64,000 bases of DNA from Agathobacter sp. (GCA_017409825.1 JAFQRZ010000008.1:1-64000), one strand, 5' to 3'; shown: positions 35,056 to 44,360, counted from the first letter of the stretch. Numbers and translations are program-made. The notes: generated from the letters alone by a model not told the origin.

Positions 35056-36189
35056 TTATGCATTGAATTTCTGTTTCTTCCACCAGTACAGAGCAATTCC
35101 ACCGCCACCCAAAATAATGAGTGCTGCAACAACTAAAATTCCACCCCAAGGAAATTCCTTTGGCTCTCCAGAAACATCAATCGCATCTGATTCTGTATCT
35201 TCTTCCGTAGGTTCTTCTACTTTCTCGGTTTCTTCTGGAATCATCTCGGATTCTATTTCCTCTGGAACCTGTGTCTCTAACTCTGACTCTGTTTCTATTT
35301 CAGTTTCTACTTCTTCCGTTGATTGTGATTCTGATTCCGGCTCTGGTGTTGGTTTGGTCTCTGGTTCTGGTGAAGGCTTCGTCTGTGTCTCTGGTACCTG
35401 CTGAATATTTGGAAGTTCGCCAGCTACACAGCCTTCTTTTAATGTTAATCCATAATAATCCACGATTCCCTGCGCATCTTTAAGCGCCAATGCTTTTAAG
35501 CCCTCTTCTGTAGAAAGTACCAAAGCTACATCCGAAGGATTCGACAAGAATGCATGCTCGATAATCATCGCTGGCATGTGTACTTTTTTCGAATAACGAA
35601 GCACACGATAATAATCCGCGATAGAACCATCCTCATAATAATACTCTTCTGGTCTGGTATCTGCAGCCGAACCTTTCTGGAAAATTCCATTGTTTTTCAA
35701 ACCTAATTCTGCCAATCGGTTTACGATGCACTGTCCCAACTCCTGAGATACTTTTCCTGCTTCTGGAGAAAAGTTATTATTCTGTACATAGACAATTGCA
35801 CCATTTGGAGTACTCGTCGTAAATGAATTCAAATGTAATGCAATAAACACATCGGCATCCACACTGTCAGCATAAGCTACTCTGGCCTCGTTACAACGTT
35901 TCGAGCCTTCTGAAACACCAATGGTATTTGGGAATGCACATGCCGAACCTTCTCGTGTCATATACACTTTTACATTTTCATATTTATTTAATTCTTCTCT
36001 TAAATACAACCCAATTTTGAGCACCGCCTGCTGCTCAATAACTCCGCCGCCTGCTGCTCCACCATGTGTCGCATCATGACCTGGGTCAAGAACGATTACC
36101 AATTCATCTTCATCTGCATAAGCAGTACTTACTCCTACACTTGATGCCAACATAAGTACCGCCATAAGCAACATTAAAAATCTTTTCAT
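35056..36189 (-). CDS. Secreted N-acetylmuramoyl-L-alanine amidase with C-terminal membrane anchor
   Basis: 377 residues. Signal peptide (about 1-25, STAYA), then an Amidase_3 domain (about 30-245). Zinc ligands are His38 in LDPGHD, Glu52 and His119 in ALHLNS; catalytic Glu211 is in IIEHAFLSN. It cleaves the bond between MurNAc and the stem peptide. A long Pro/Glu/Thr/Ser stalk follows (about 262-340, strongly acidic), then one C-terminal helix (WGGILVVAALIILGGGGIALYWW) with a KKQK tail. The enzyme is therefore tethered to the outer face of the membrane by its C terminus; there is no LPXTG sorting motif. It lies 37 bp after rlmD and is probably cotranscribed. Confidence 0.93.
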   Translation of the reverse strand: MKRFLMLLMAVLMLASSVGVSTAYADEDELVIVLDPGHDATHGGAAGGGVIEQQAVLKIGLYLREELNKYENVKVYMTREGSACAFPNTIGVSEGSKRCNEARVAYADSVDADVFIALHLNSFTTSTPNGAIVYVQNNNFSPEAGKVSQELGQCIVNRLAELGLKNNGIFQKGSAADTRPEEYYYEDGSIADYYRVLRYSKKVHMPAMIIEHAFLSNPSDVALVLSTEEGLKALALKDAQGIVDYYGLTLKEGCVAGELPNIQQVPETQTKPSPEPETKPTPEPESESQSTEEVETEIETESELETQVPEEIESEMIPEETEKVEEPTEEDTESDAIDVSGEPKEFPWGGILVVAALIILGGGGIALYWWKKQKFNA

Positions 36190-36226
36190 CTTTTTGTTCC
36201 TCTTTATTTCTCTTTCTTCGTATCAA

Positions 36227-37624
36227 TTACTTCTCTTTCACACGAGACAGTAATGCAACTGTCTCCACATGTACCGTATTCGGGAACATGTCTACACAGC
36301 AAATCTTCTTTACTTCATAACCCCTTGCAAGGAAAATTTCCAAATCTCTTGCAAGAGAGGTTGGCTTACAGGAAATATAAATCATATTTTCTACGCCGTA
36401 GTTGATAATTTTCTCAATTGCCTTTGGATGAATTCCGTCACGTGGCGGATCAAGTACAATATAATCTGGCTTCTCTTCGATGGTATCTAATACCTTAAGC
36501 ACGTCACCAGCGAGGAATTTGCAGTTTTCCAAACCATTCAAGGCTGCATTTTCCTTTGCCGCTTCTACTGCTTCTTCGATAATCTCTACGCCTACGACCT
36601 CTTTTGCAACTGGTGCTAGCATCTGTGCGATGGTTCCTGTCCCACTGTAAAGGTCATACACAATCTTTTCGCGAAGTAAGTCCGCATTATCCGAAAGAAT
36701 AAATTCTCTCGCCGTTTCATAAAGCACTTCTGCTCCAAGCGAATTGGTCTGGAAGAAGGAAAATGGAGAAATCTTGAACTTCAAGCCTAATAATTCTTCA
36801 TAGAAATAATCCTGTCCAAACAGAATTTCTGTGCCATCATTTCGAACCACATCTGCTACACTATCATTCTTGGTACGAAGTACCCCTTTTAATTCACCTT
36901 TTAATGATAACGCACACAACACATCCTTCCACTGATTCAGAAGCTCTGCATCATTTTTCATCTGTGTCGTAGTAACCAAGTCAACTAGAATCTCTTGTGT
37001 CTTTACTGCTTTTCTCACCAGCAAATGGCGAAGATATCCCACATGCGTCAGTCTATGGAAGAAAGAAATCTCTTTATCGCCAAAGAATTCTACTGTTGCT
37101 TTCAAAATCGCACGGAAATCCTCGTCCACAATCTGACACTCAGTAACCGTCAATATATCATAAAAGCTGCCACGTTTGTGCTGTCCTAATGCAAGTGGTC
37201 CACCTTTATAGGCATCCCCAAAAGAGAACTCCATCTTATTACGGTACTCAGACTGTACCGGACTTCCCTTTATCCCTAACCACTCATATTCGCAAGCCTC
37301 ACCGATGGCTTCCTCCATCATGCCACGCACCTGCGTTTCCTTAATTTTTAACTGCTCATCATAAGGAAGGCTCAAATAGGTACAGCCTCCACACTCTCCG
37401 AAATGTGGGCAGGATGCCTCTACTTCTAACGGAGACATCTCGATTGTCTCTAACAATCTTCCCTCTGCCTTGCCTTTTCTAACTTTATTCACTAAGAAAG
37501 AAACCTTCTGTCCTGGAATAGTGTTTTTCACTACAACGCGGTCTCCCTCTTCTGTTATTGCCATTCCTTTATTCGGAAATACCACATGGTCAATACGACC
37601 TTCTGCGATTTGTCCTTTTTTCAT
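36227..37624 (-). CDS. rlmD: 23S rRNA (uracil-C5)-methyltransferase, RlmD/RlmCD family
   Basis: About 465 residues. N-terminal TRAM-like RNA-binding domain, a 4Fe-4S motif (CPHFGECGGCTYLSLPYDEQLKIKE), and a SAM methyltransferase domain with YDLYSGTGTIAQMLA, VLDPPRDGIHP, YISCKPTSLARDL (catalytic Cys) and the C-terminal DMFPNTVHVETVALLSR. Modifies U1939 and/or U747 of 23S rRNA. The promoter at 37673-37701 places the transcription start near 37666, so the ATG at 37624 (MKKGQIAEG, the family's usual beginning) is preferred over an in-frame ATG at 37669. Confidence 0.92.
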   Translation of the reverse strand: MKKGQIAEGRIDHVVFPNKGMAITEEGDRVVVKNTIPGQKVSFLVNKVRKGKAEGRLLETIEMSPLEVEASCPHFGECGGCTYLSLPYDEQLKIKETQVRGMMEEAIGEACEYEWLGIKGSPVQSEYRNKMEFSFGDAYKGGPLALGQHKRGSFYDILTVTECQIVDEDFRAILKATVEFFGDKEISFFHRLTHVGYLRHLLVRKAVKTQEILVDLVTTTQMKNDAELLNQWKDVLCALSLKGELKGVLRTKNDSVADVVRNDGTEILFGQDYFYEELLGLKFKISPFSFFQTNSLGAEVLYETAREFILSDNADLLREKIVYDLYSGTGTIAQMLAPVAKEVVGVEIIEEAVEAAKENAALNGLENCKFLAGDVLKVLDTIEEKPDYIVLDPPRDGIHPKAIEKIINYGVENMIYISCKPTSLARDLEIFLARGYEVKKICCVDMFPNTVHVETVALLSRVKEK

Positions 37625-37672
37625 AAAACACACTGCCTTTCTAACATAACAGTCATTATCGTTTCCCATGGT

Positions 37673-37701
37673 ATTATAAAGTATGATTTATGCATTTTCA
37701 A
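37673..37701 (-). promoter_or_regulatory. Promoter of rlmD
   Basis: On the minus strand TTGAAA (37696-37701), 17-bp spacer, TATAAT (37673-37678). Confidence 0.8.
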
Positions 37702-37712
37702 GTAAAACCAAA

Positions 37713-37740
37713 AACGGAACCATAATAAACTGGTTCCGTT
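37713..37740 (-). terminator. Terminator of the DUF1287 gene
   Basis: AACGGAACCA pairs with TGGTTCCGTT; TTTTGGTTTT follows on the minus strand. Confidence 0.85.
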
Positions 37741-37753
37741 TCCCTCAACTTAT

Positions 37754-38470
37754 TCAATTGATTCGAAAATGCCCGATAATATCATTTCTTCCTTCTAAAA
37801 TATCCTGCTCGTATCCCACCTGCGTCGGACTACCATGATGAATCACAAATGGAATTCCCTTTGCATTGCGTCGGTCCGACACAATCCCGATATGATTTTT
37901 GAAAACTACCACATCTCCGCCCTGCCACTCTTCAAACTTAGAAACATCTGTGGTCAAAGGAATCGCCGTATGCTGAAAATATACATATAGATTTTTCACC
38001 CTTCGGAAATCGATGTTTTTATCTGGAATATCGATATCATAATCCTCTCGATGTGCCTGAATATCTGCACTCACCAGTTCCATCAAATCATATCCTGCAT
38101 GCAAAAAGCCTTGTGCCACCACATCTGTGCATACTCCATACTCATCATCTGGATATCCACCTGCATAATATACACTTTTATACTTTGGCTCATTATCGAT
38201 ATAATCTCTTACTCCAAACAAAATATCAGACTGATCATCAATCCCATCTCCATCCTTGTCCACCTGACTCTTATATGTAGTAATTCCAAAGTGCGAATTA
38301 TAATAATACGGATGGGAAATCACATTCAGCTTGTACAAAAAGCCAACAAGAACCACAATGCCTAATAATACAAAGGCAAGTACGCGTCTTCTTATCTGAC
38401 GCTTACGTTCTTCTTTTTTCTTTTCTAATCTTCTTCTCATCTCTGGAGTTAGTTCATAATTTCTGCTCAT
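37754..38470 (-). CDS. DUF1287 protein (NlpC/P60-like amidase fold), membrane anchored
   Basis: 238 residues. Highly basic cytoplasmic N terminus (MRRRLEKKKEERKRQIRRR), one membrane helix (about 30-47), then an extracellular domain. DUF1287 features: VDKDGDGIDDQSDILFGVRDYI, GVCTDVVAQGF with the presumed catalytic Cys, GGDVVVFKNHIGIVSD and PFVIHHG with the presumed His residues, and GHFRI at the end. The fold suggests a peptidoglycan or peptide amidase; the substrate is unproven. The start at 38470 follows AAGAGA, and the upstream extension lacks homology. Confidence 0.87.
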   Translation of the reverse strand: MSRNYELTPEMRRRLEKKKEERKRQIRRRVLAFVLLGIVVLVGFLYKLNVISHPYYYNSHFGITTYKSQVDKDGDGIDDQSDILFGVRDYIDNEPKYKSVYYAGGYPDDEYGVCTDVVAQGFLHAGYDLMELVSADIQAHREDYDIDIPDKNIDFRRVKNLYVYFQHTAIPLTTDVSKFEEWQGGDVVVFKNHIGIVSDRRNAKGIPFVIHHGSPTQVGYEQDILEGRNDIIGHFRIN

Positions 38471-38504
38471 AACCAAATCTCTTCTTTCCTCAAATTCGTA
38501 AACA

Positions 38505-38533
38505 AAAAGCACAGGCATGTTTCACCTGTGCTT
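38505..38533 (-). terminator. Terminator of the small acidic membrane protein gene
   Basis: AAGCACAGG (38508-38516) pairs with CCTGTGCTT (38525-38533); TTTTTGTTT follows on the minus strand. Confidence 0.85.
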
Positions 38534-38596
38534 TCATCCTAACAAAAACAATTATAAATTTCTCTAGAGAAAAATTTAAGAATTATGAAGATTTTA

Positions 38597-38854
38597 TTAA
38601 TCTGCAAAGATTTCGTGTTCTACACTATCATCTAAAACGATTTCGTCATCTTCAAAAAAGTCTTCATCAAATTCATCATCAAAATCATCTAAATCTTCTA
38701 AACAATTAGGTGCAAAGAAGCGATAAATTGCGTATGCTGCAGCAGCAACAACAACGATAACACCAATCACGATTAAAATCACAACGATTGGATTCATCTT
38801 CTTTTCTTCTTTCAGAAGCTTTTTCAATTTCATTTCTTCGATAAAGTTTTTCAT
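38597..38854 (-). CDS. Small membrane protein with strongly acidic tail
   Basis: 85 residues. Basic amphipathic N terminus (MKNFIEEMKLKKLLKEEKK), one membrane helix (about 20-43; IVVILIVIGVIVVVAAAAYAIYRFF), then a tail that is mostly Asp, Glu and Phe (LEDLDDFDDEFDEDFF). AAAGGAGTGGGG upstream supports the start at 38854. The promoter region contains TATAAT on the minus strand. Not recognised; similar small acidic membrane proteins are common in Lachnospiraceae. It stands between pcrA and the DUF1287 gene and ends with its own terminator, so it is a real, separately expressed gene. Confidence 0.82.
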   Translation of the reverse strand: MKNFIEEMKLKKLLKEEKKMNPIVVILIVIGVIVVVAAAAYAIYRFFAPNCLEDLDDFDDEFDEDFFEDDEIVLDDSVEHEIFAD

Positions 38855-38943
38855 ATTTCCCCACTCCTTTAACACATTTTATTGTTATAATTATACCATA
38901 AGATTTCCCTTTTTCCTATAAAAAAATACTTATTTTATCATTT

Positions 38944-41262
38944 TTATATTTTTTTCAATTTCGCAAAGGATGCAAACATTTTCTTGGTTCCAGCCTTATC
39001 GAAGTCGACCGTAACTTCATAGTCTCTGCCGCCCTCTACCACTGCCATTACCTCGCCATCACCAAATTTGATATGACGTACTCGATCTCCAACTCCATAA
39101 TCTAGTGCAGCCTTAGCTGTATTGGCAGATGCAAAAGAACGCTGATTACTTACCGGTGTATACGTCGGTGCCTTGGTCTTTGCTGCACCAAAGGTCGAAC
39201 CCTTGTAGCTCTGATCATACGATGACTGTCCGTAACTACTATAAGAAGTTGCAGAAGCTCGAAAGGCCTTCTTCGCACGCTGGTATTCGTTGTCCTGCAC
39301 CGGTTCGTCTGCAGCCTTTGGCTCATAAATCTCACCACCCAGTAAATGTCGTGGAATCTCCTTAACAAAACGCGACACACGATTAAATTGTGTCTCCCCA
39401 CGCACCATACGAGTTCTAGCCGCGGTAATCGTCAGATGCTCTTTCGCACGTGTAATTCCTACATAAGCCAAACGGCGTTCTTCCTCCAATTCATTCGTCG
39501 CATCATCACTAGTGATGGACATATAGCTTGGGAACAAACCATCTTCCATACCTGCCAGATAGACATTCGGGAATTCCAGACCTTTCGCACTATGCAGAGT
39601 CATCAAAACTACATAATCACTATTTTCATCTAAGCTGTCAATATCGGCAACCAAAGCAACTTCTTCTAAGAAACCACTTAAGGTAGGATTTTCCTCGCCT
39701 TCCTCATAAGAAGATATTTTGGAAATCAATTCGTCAATATTCTCAATTCGTGCCTGAGCCTCTTCCGTTCCTTCCGCTTCTAATTCTTCTACATAGCCGG
39801 TAGTCTCAATAATATCCAAAATCAACTGGGTCAATGTATATCCATTATCCAGTTTCGCTCGCATCGACTGAATGAACATAACAAATGGCCGAATCTTATC
39901 TGCCGCTTTGCCAAGTCCTGGAATATCAGATGCCTGTCGCAGTGCTGTATAAAATGGAATTTCATTATCAAAGGCATAGTTGCTTACTTTCGTAATCGAA
40001 GTCGCACCGATTCCTCGCTTCGGTACATTGATAATACGTTTCACCGCTAGGTCATCGCGTCCATTGTCAATCGTCTTCAAATACGCCAGAATATCTTTTA
40101 CTTCTTTTCTGGAATAGAAATTTACCCCACCAACAATCTTGTACGGAATATTCGAAACGATACATCTTTCTTCGAAAAGACGCGACTGGGCATTTGTACG
40201 ATACAAAATTGCACAATCCTTATAGGTATATTCTCCTCTTCGCACCTTGCCAGCGATATCTCGCACCACAAAATCTGCTTCCTCATAACCGCTTTCTAAC
40301 TGTTCAAAGGCAATCTTATCTCCACATCCATTATCCGTCCAAAGTGCTTTATCTTTTCGTCCAACGTTATTGGCAATAACACTATTGGCTGCATCTAAGA
40401 TATTCTGTGTCGAACGATAATTCTGCTCCAGTTTAATCACTGTCGCATCTGGGAAATGCTTTTCAAAGTTCAAGATATTATAAATGTTTGCCCCACGGAA
40501 TTTGTAAATAGACTGGTCGTCATCCCCTACCACACACAAATTCTTGTATTTAGAAGCTAAGAGTCGAATTAGTTCAAACTGCGCTGTATTCGTATCCTGG
40601 TACTCGTCCACCATGATGTATTTGAATCGTTCCTGATAAGAAGCAAGAACCTCCTTATCCAATTTAAATAATTCTACCGTCTTAAATAGCAAATCATCGA
40701 AATCTAACGCATTATTCTGCTTTAGTTCTCTTTGATATTCCATATAAACCTGTGCCTGTATGCGTTTGGTATAATCACCTGCTGCTCTAGTCGCAAATTC
40801 AATCGGATCGACCAATTCATCCTTTGCAGAAGAAATCACATTTAAAAATGTCTTTTCCTTATGTATCTTGGTATCAATCTGCAAACGCTTACAGATATCC
40901 TTCATCAGTGTCTTCTGGTCATCTGCATCATAGATTGTAAAATTCGTATCATATCCCAAACGATCAATGTAACGACGCAAAATACGTACACAGGTAGAGT
41001 GGAAGGTCGCTACCCAGATACTCTCTGAGCCGTAGCCCACCATATCATCAATACGCTCACGCATCTCTCCTGCTGCCTTGTTTGTAAAAGTAATCGCCAT
41101 GATGTTGTATGGATTCACACCACGTTCCTCGATTAAATAGGCTACTCTATGGGTCAGTACACGGGTCTTGCCCGAACCTGCCCCTGCCAAAATCAAAACA
41201 GGACCATCTGTGGTAAATACACCTTTTTGCTGTTCTTCATTCAATGTATCATAAATGCTCAT
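38944..41262 (-). CDS. pcrA: ATP-dependent DNA helicase PcrA (UvrD family)
   Basis: 772 residues. SF1A helicase with motif I AGAGSGKTR (about 26-34), motif Ia AITFTNKAAGEMRERI, motif II MVDEYQDTN, motif III VVGDDDQSIYKFRGAN, motif IV LEQNYRST, motif V VVLMTLHSAKGLEFPNV and motif VI EEERRLAYVGITRAKEHL. The C-terminal Tudor-like region (DRVRHIKFGDGEVMAVV to the end) is the RNA polymerase-binding element of PcrA. It works in repair and removal of RecA and stalled complexes. Start at 41262 has AAAAGGAA upstream. A SOS-box-like sequence lies between promoter and start. Confidence 0.96.
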   Translation of the reverse strand: MSIYDTLNEEQQKGVFTTDGPVLILAGAGSGKTRVLTHRVAYLIEERGVNPYNIMAITFTNKAAGEMRERIDDMVGYGSESIWVATFHSTCVRILRRYIDRLGYDTNFTIYDADDQKTLMKDICKRLQIDTKIHKEKTFLNVISSAKDELVDPIEFATRAAGDYTKRIQAQVYMEYQRELKQNNALDFDDLLFKTVELFKLDKEVLASYQERFKYIMVDEYQDTNTAQFELIRLLASKYKNLCVVGDDDQSIYKFRGANIYNILNFEKHFPDATVIKLEQNYRSTQNILDAANSVIANNVGRKDKALWTDNGCGDKIAFEQLESGYEEADFVVRDIAGKVRRGEYTYKDCAILYRTNAQSRLFEERCIVSNIPYKIVGGVNFYSRKEVKDILAYLKTIDNGRDDLAVKRIINVPKRGIGATSITKVSNYAFDNEIPFYTALRQASDIPGLGKAADKIRPFVMFIQSMRAKLDNGYTLTQLILDIIETTGYVEELEAEGTEEAQARIENIDELISKISSYEEGEENPTLSGFLEEVALVADIDSLDENSDYVVLMTLHSAKGLEFPNVYLAGMEDGLFPSYMSITSDDATNELEEERRLAYVGITRAKEHLTITAARTRMVRGETQFNRVSRFVKEIPRHLLGGEIYEPKAADEPVQDNEYQRAKKAFRASATSYSSYGQSSYDQSYKGSTFGAAKTKAPTYTPVSNQRSFASANTAKAALDYGVGDRVRHIKFGDGEVMAVVEGGRDYEVTVDFDKAGTKKMFASFAKLKKI

Positions 41263-41290
41263 ATTTTCATTCCTTTTCCGTGCGAACAAT

Positions 41291-41304
41291 CGCACATACG
41301 TTTG
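41291..41304. promoter_or_regulatory. LexA/SOS-box-like site before pcrA
   Basis: On the minus strand CAAACGTATGTGCG matches the Gram-positive pattern CGAACrnryGTTyG at 12 of 14 positions. It sits between the -10 element and the ribosome binding site of pcrA. A 6-bp hairpin (41280-41295) overlaps it. Confidence 0.4.
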
Positions 41305-41309
41305 GTATC

Positions 41310-41337
41310 ATTATACACCACGAAGGCAGAATGTAAA
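41310..41337 (-). promoter_or_regulatory. Promoter of pcrA within the end of the LacZ-like gene
   Basis: On the minus strand TTTACA (41332-41337), 16-bp spacer, TATAAT (41310-41315). The -35 lies inside the 3' end of the upstream coding region. Confidence 0.65.
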
Positions 41338-43644
41338 TACCCTTTTCTTAGAAACATCTGTCGAAGCTACACGAACGGCCGTGCAATTCACCTTCGGAAG
41401 CTCTTCCAAGTACTGTGCGTTTTCTATTTCAAATGGTGTATATGGCAATGCACAAAATGATAACTCATCACCAAAGAAACGCATGCCATACCCTTCTTGA
41501 TTCGTTATTTCCGCAAAACGCACACCACATTTATTGCCACATTCTCGTGGGACAGCGTTTCTTTCCATATTATCGTACACTCTATTTTCATAAATACCTA
41601 GTTTGCCACCTTCCATTTTGCCCACATAGGTATCCTTAGGTCCTAAACCATACCAACGCAGCCTATCATACTCTGCATTCAGTTTAAATAGAATATTAAA
41701 TTCTGGCAATTTTTCCAGTTCTTCCACGTTTTCGCAGCGTATGGTAGTTTCAATCGTTCCATCGCCAAACACATGGTAGCAAATCTGGCAGATGCCGGCC
41801 TGCGTCATCGGAATAGGATAGCTATACGTCAGTCTCGCACTATTTTCCAGTACTTCGACCCTTGGGGAAGCATTCGTTTTCTTCACTGCCACATTCCCGA
41901 AATTTAAAAGTGGACTGCTCTTTAACAGTTCTTTTCCACCATACATATAGGAAACCAAGCCTTCCGTCTCGTTTTCGAACAGTGCTCTAAAGTGATTTCC
42001 TTTTGCCACTATCAAATCACAACCTTGTATGATTTCCACTGGTTCTGCACACACATAAGGCAATGCTTCTTTTTTATAAATCTGCTGTCCAAATGCCACT
42101 TCCTGTCCACGTTTGCCCCACGCATTATCTTCTTTTAAGCAAAACGAAACCGTAATTGTAAATTCTGGAGCCTCGCCTCCGCTTACAACACTTGCAATTT
42201 TCAAGTTGTCCATAATATCAAAAAATTGCTGCGGAATATCAAAGCTTTTCTGCTCCATAGGTGCAACCGAAATATTCATTGCAAATTTCGCAATCGCCTG
42301 TCCGTCCTTCTGTAAAAGGACCATCGACTCATAAACATCTGTATTGAGGAACAAATTCTTATTCCACACCAAAAATGTTTTTTCTTCAAATGCTACCGAT
42401 ATATTCTGATACTTGTATTTTAGTTGCTGAAGCTTCGTTTTGCTCGCTTCATCTGACCAATCCATCCATGCAGAGTCATCACACTGTCCGTCTTCCTTTA
42501 TCACATAAAGACCGTATTCATCACACAACTCATTCAAATACGAATCCTCCATATAACGCCCCGGCCGCACCGTATTGATATTATTCTGTTTCATAGCCCA
42601 AATATCCTGTAGCATTTCTTCTCGTCGCAACACACGACGCTGACCTGAGCAAAGGCCTTTCCAATAAACACCTTTAAAAGCAACCGGCTTTCCATTGATA
42701 GTCATCCCATCCTCCTGCATATCAAATCTACAAAAGCCTACATACCGGCTGGTTACCTCTGTCAAATCTCCGTTCTCGTCTCTCACTTCCATCTGCAGCA
42801 TATAGAGATTCGGTTCTTCTGCACTCCATAGCTTTGGAGCAACTATCGTTCCTGCAATTCCAGACTGAATTTCATCCGAATCTGCTTCCCCTTCCTCAAT
42901 TACCATTACACCAGCGAGCACTTCCTGCATGGCATCATCGAAAAGCCGCACTTCGATTTCACCCTTTCCACAGGTCTTTGTAAGTATTGTCAGACTGCCT
43001 TCGGAAAAATCCTCCGAAACCTCTGGTATCACCTGCAAATCCCAGATATGTGTTCTTGGAACTACATACAAATACACACTTCGAAAAATCCCCAAAAAGT
43101 GACTTCTTTCCTGTTTCTCCATCACGGTACTAGACGTCCATTTCCATACACGAACCGCCAGCTTATTCTCTCCCTCCTTCAAATATGGAGTCAGTTCAAA
43201 CTCTGCTGGTGCAAAGGGATCTTCACTATATCCGACATACTGTCCATTCAACCAAACTGCAAAGCCACATTCCACTCCCTGAAAGGAAATACAGACACGT
43301 TCTCCACGCATATTTACTGGCAAAGTAAAGTATTTCACATAGCTTGCCACTGGATTATTTTCCTCCGAAATCTCACCAAAGCAATAACGCCCCAATTCGA
43401 TCGCAGCAGGTACACGAATATCCTCCCAGCCTTTACAGCTATACTCTGCTTTCTCAAATCCTACTACTGCCAAATCCATATTTTTCACATAATCATATTT
43501 CCACAAACCATCTAAGCTCATGCGAAAAGAATTCTGCTCCGCTTCAAACCAATTTGGTATACATACATGGTCAGAATGTGCTGGCAAGCGATTCTCCTGA
43601 ATCACATTTGGATTTTTCAAAAATGCATAATCAAAATTTCTCAT
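41311..43644 (-). CDS. LacZ-like GH2 protein lacking most of the catalytic barrel (probable pseudoenzyme)
   Basis: 777 residues against about 1000-1050 for LacZ. Order: jelly-roll domain (about 40-195; LDGLWKYDYVKN, VWLNGQYVGYSEDPFAPAEFEL, FLGIFRSVYLY), Ig-like domain (about 200-305), start of the barrel (about 312-385; MTINGKPVAFKGVYW, MLQDIWAMKQNNINTVRPGRYM, CDEYGLYVIKEDG), then directly the post-barrel Ig domain (from about 407, KYKYQNISVAF) and the beta-sandwich domain with RWYGLGPKDTYVGK. About 200 residues carrying the acid/base and nucleophile Glu are absent, and the substrate His residues (the RHEHH and SHYP positions of LacZ) are replaced. The frame is intact throughout. It probably binds rather than cleaves galactosides, or is a decaying gene. 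Confidence 0.85.
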   Translation of the reverse strand: MRNFDYAFLKNPNVIQENRLPAHSDHVCIPNWFEAEQNSFRMSLDGLWKYDYVKNMDLAVVGFEKAEYSCKGWEDIRVPAAIELGRYCFGEISEENNPVASYVKYFTLPVNMRGERVCISFQGVECGFAVWLNGQYVGYSEDPFAPAEFELTPYLKEGENKLAVRVWKWTSSTVMEKQERSHFLGIFRSVYLYVVPRTHIWDLQVIPEVSEDFSEGSLTILTKTCGKGEIEVRLFDDAMQEVLAGVMVIEEGEADSDEIQSGIAGTIVAPKLWSAEEPNLYMLQMEVRDENGDLTEVTSRYVGFCRFDMQEDGMTINGKPVAFKGVYWKGLCSGQRRVLRREEMLQDIWAMKQNNINTVRPGRYMEDSYLNELCDEYGLYVIKEDGQCDDSAWMDWSDEASKTKLQQLKYKYQNISVAFEEKTFLVWNKNLFLNTDVYESMVLLQKDGQAIAKFAMNISVAPMEQKSFDIPQQFFDIMDNLKIASVVSGGEAPEFTITVSFCLKEDNAWGKRGQEVAFGQQIYKKEALPYVCAEPVEIIQGCDLIVAKGNHFRALFENETEGLVSYMYGGKELLKSSPLLNFGNVAVKKTNASPRVEVLENSARLTYSYPIPMTQAGICQICYHVFGDGTIETTIRCENVEELEKLPEFNILFKLNAEYDRLRWYGLGPKDTYVGKMEGGKLGIYENRVYDNMERNAVPRECGNKCGVRFAEITNQEGYGMRFFGDELSFCALPYTPFEIENAQYLEELPKVNCTAVRVASTDVSKKRVFTFCLRGV

Positions 43645-43666
43645 GAAAATACCTCACTCTTTTTTC

Positions 43667-43695
43667 TTGTCATCTAGTTTCAAATACTATATAAT
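43667..43695 (+). promoter_or_regulatory. Promoter of the DUF1836 gene
   Basis: TTGTCA (43667-43672), 17-bp spacer, TATAAT (43690-43695). Confidence 0.75.
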
Positions 43696-43747
43696 ACAAA
43701 TATATTTTTGTTTTATCAAAGCTAAAAAACGCAAGAGGTGATTTAAA

Positions 43748-44356
43748 ATGAACAACACATCAAATTCCGATATGAAAAAAGCCATCCTCAGTCTACTTGA
43801 TAAATTGAATGGCATCGATTATATCAATCCCGAATCTATTCCAAACATTGATTTATACATGGATCAGATTACAAGCTTTATGGATGACCAGTTAGAAATG
43901 TCCAAGCGTCGTGAAGACGACAAATTGTTAACCAAAACTATGATTAACAATTATACCAAAAATGACCTTCTTCCTCCACCTGTAAAGAAAAAATATTCCA
44001 AAGAACATTTGCTCTGCTTAATTTTCATTTACTATTTGAAAAATATTTTGAGCATTAGTGATATTCACAACGTATTAAATCCAATTACCGACAAATATTT
44101 CGGTAATAAAGAAGGCTTCAACATGGAAGATATCTATAAAGAAATCTTCGATATGGAAAAAGAAGAGTCTACCAAGGTATTAAAAGAGTTTACCAAGAAA
44201 TACCAGATTGCTCGAGGAACCTTCAAGGATTATCCCGAAGAAGACCAGGAGCTGTTACAGACCTTCAGTTTCATTTGCTTACTCAGCTTTGATATTTATA
44301 TCAAAAAACAAATGATTGAAAAAATGATAGATGACGTATTAGGTACTGAATCATAA
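43748..44356 (+). CDS. DUF1836 protein
   Basis: 202 residues. The central part (about 33-140) is the DUF1836 domain: IPNIDLYMDQITSFMDDQL, LLTKTMINNYTKNDLLPPPVKKKYSKEHLLCLIFIYYLKNILSISDIHNVL. The TMINNYTK segment and following helices suggest a MerR-like winged helix, so a DNA-binding role is plausible but unproven. AGAGGTGA precedes the ATG. Monocistronic and convergent with the TrpR-like gene; the conserved-loop terminator copy 2 lies between. Confidence 0.9.
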   Translation: MNNTSNSDMKKAILSLLDKLNGIDYINPESIPNIDLYMDQITSFMDDQLEMSKRREDDKLLTKTMINNYTKNDLLPPPVKKKYSKEHLLCLIFIYYLKNILSISDIHNVLNPITDKYFGNKEGFNMEDIYKEIFDMEKEESTKVLKEFTKKYQIARGTFKDYPEEDQELLQTFSFICLLSFDIYIKKQMIEKMIDDVLGTES

Positions 44357-44360
44357 AAGC

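Noticed and set aside
35056-36189. Sortase anchor in the amidase
   Set aside because: The C terminus has a helix and basic tail but no LPXTG-like motif.
41311-43644. Active beta-galactosidase assignment
   Set aside because: Both catalytic Glu regions and the substrate His residues are missing, so the simple enzyme call would mislead.
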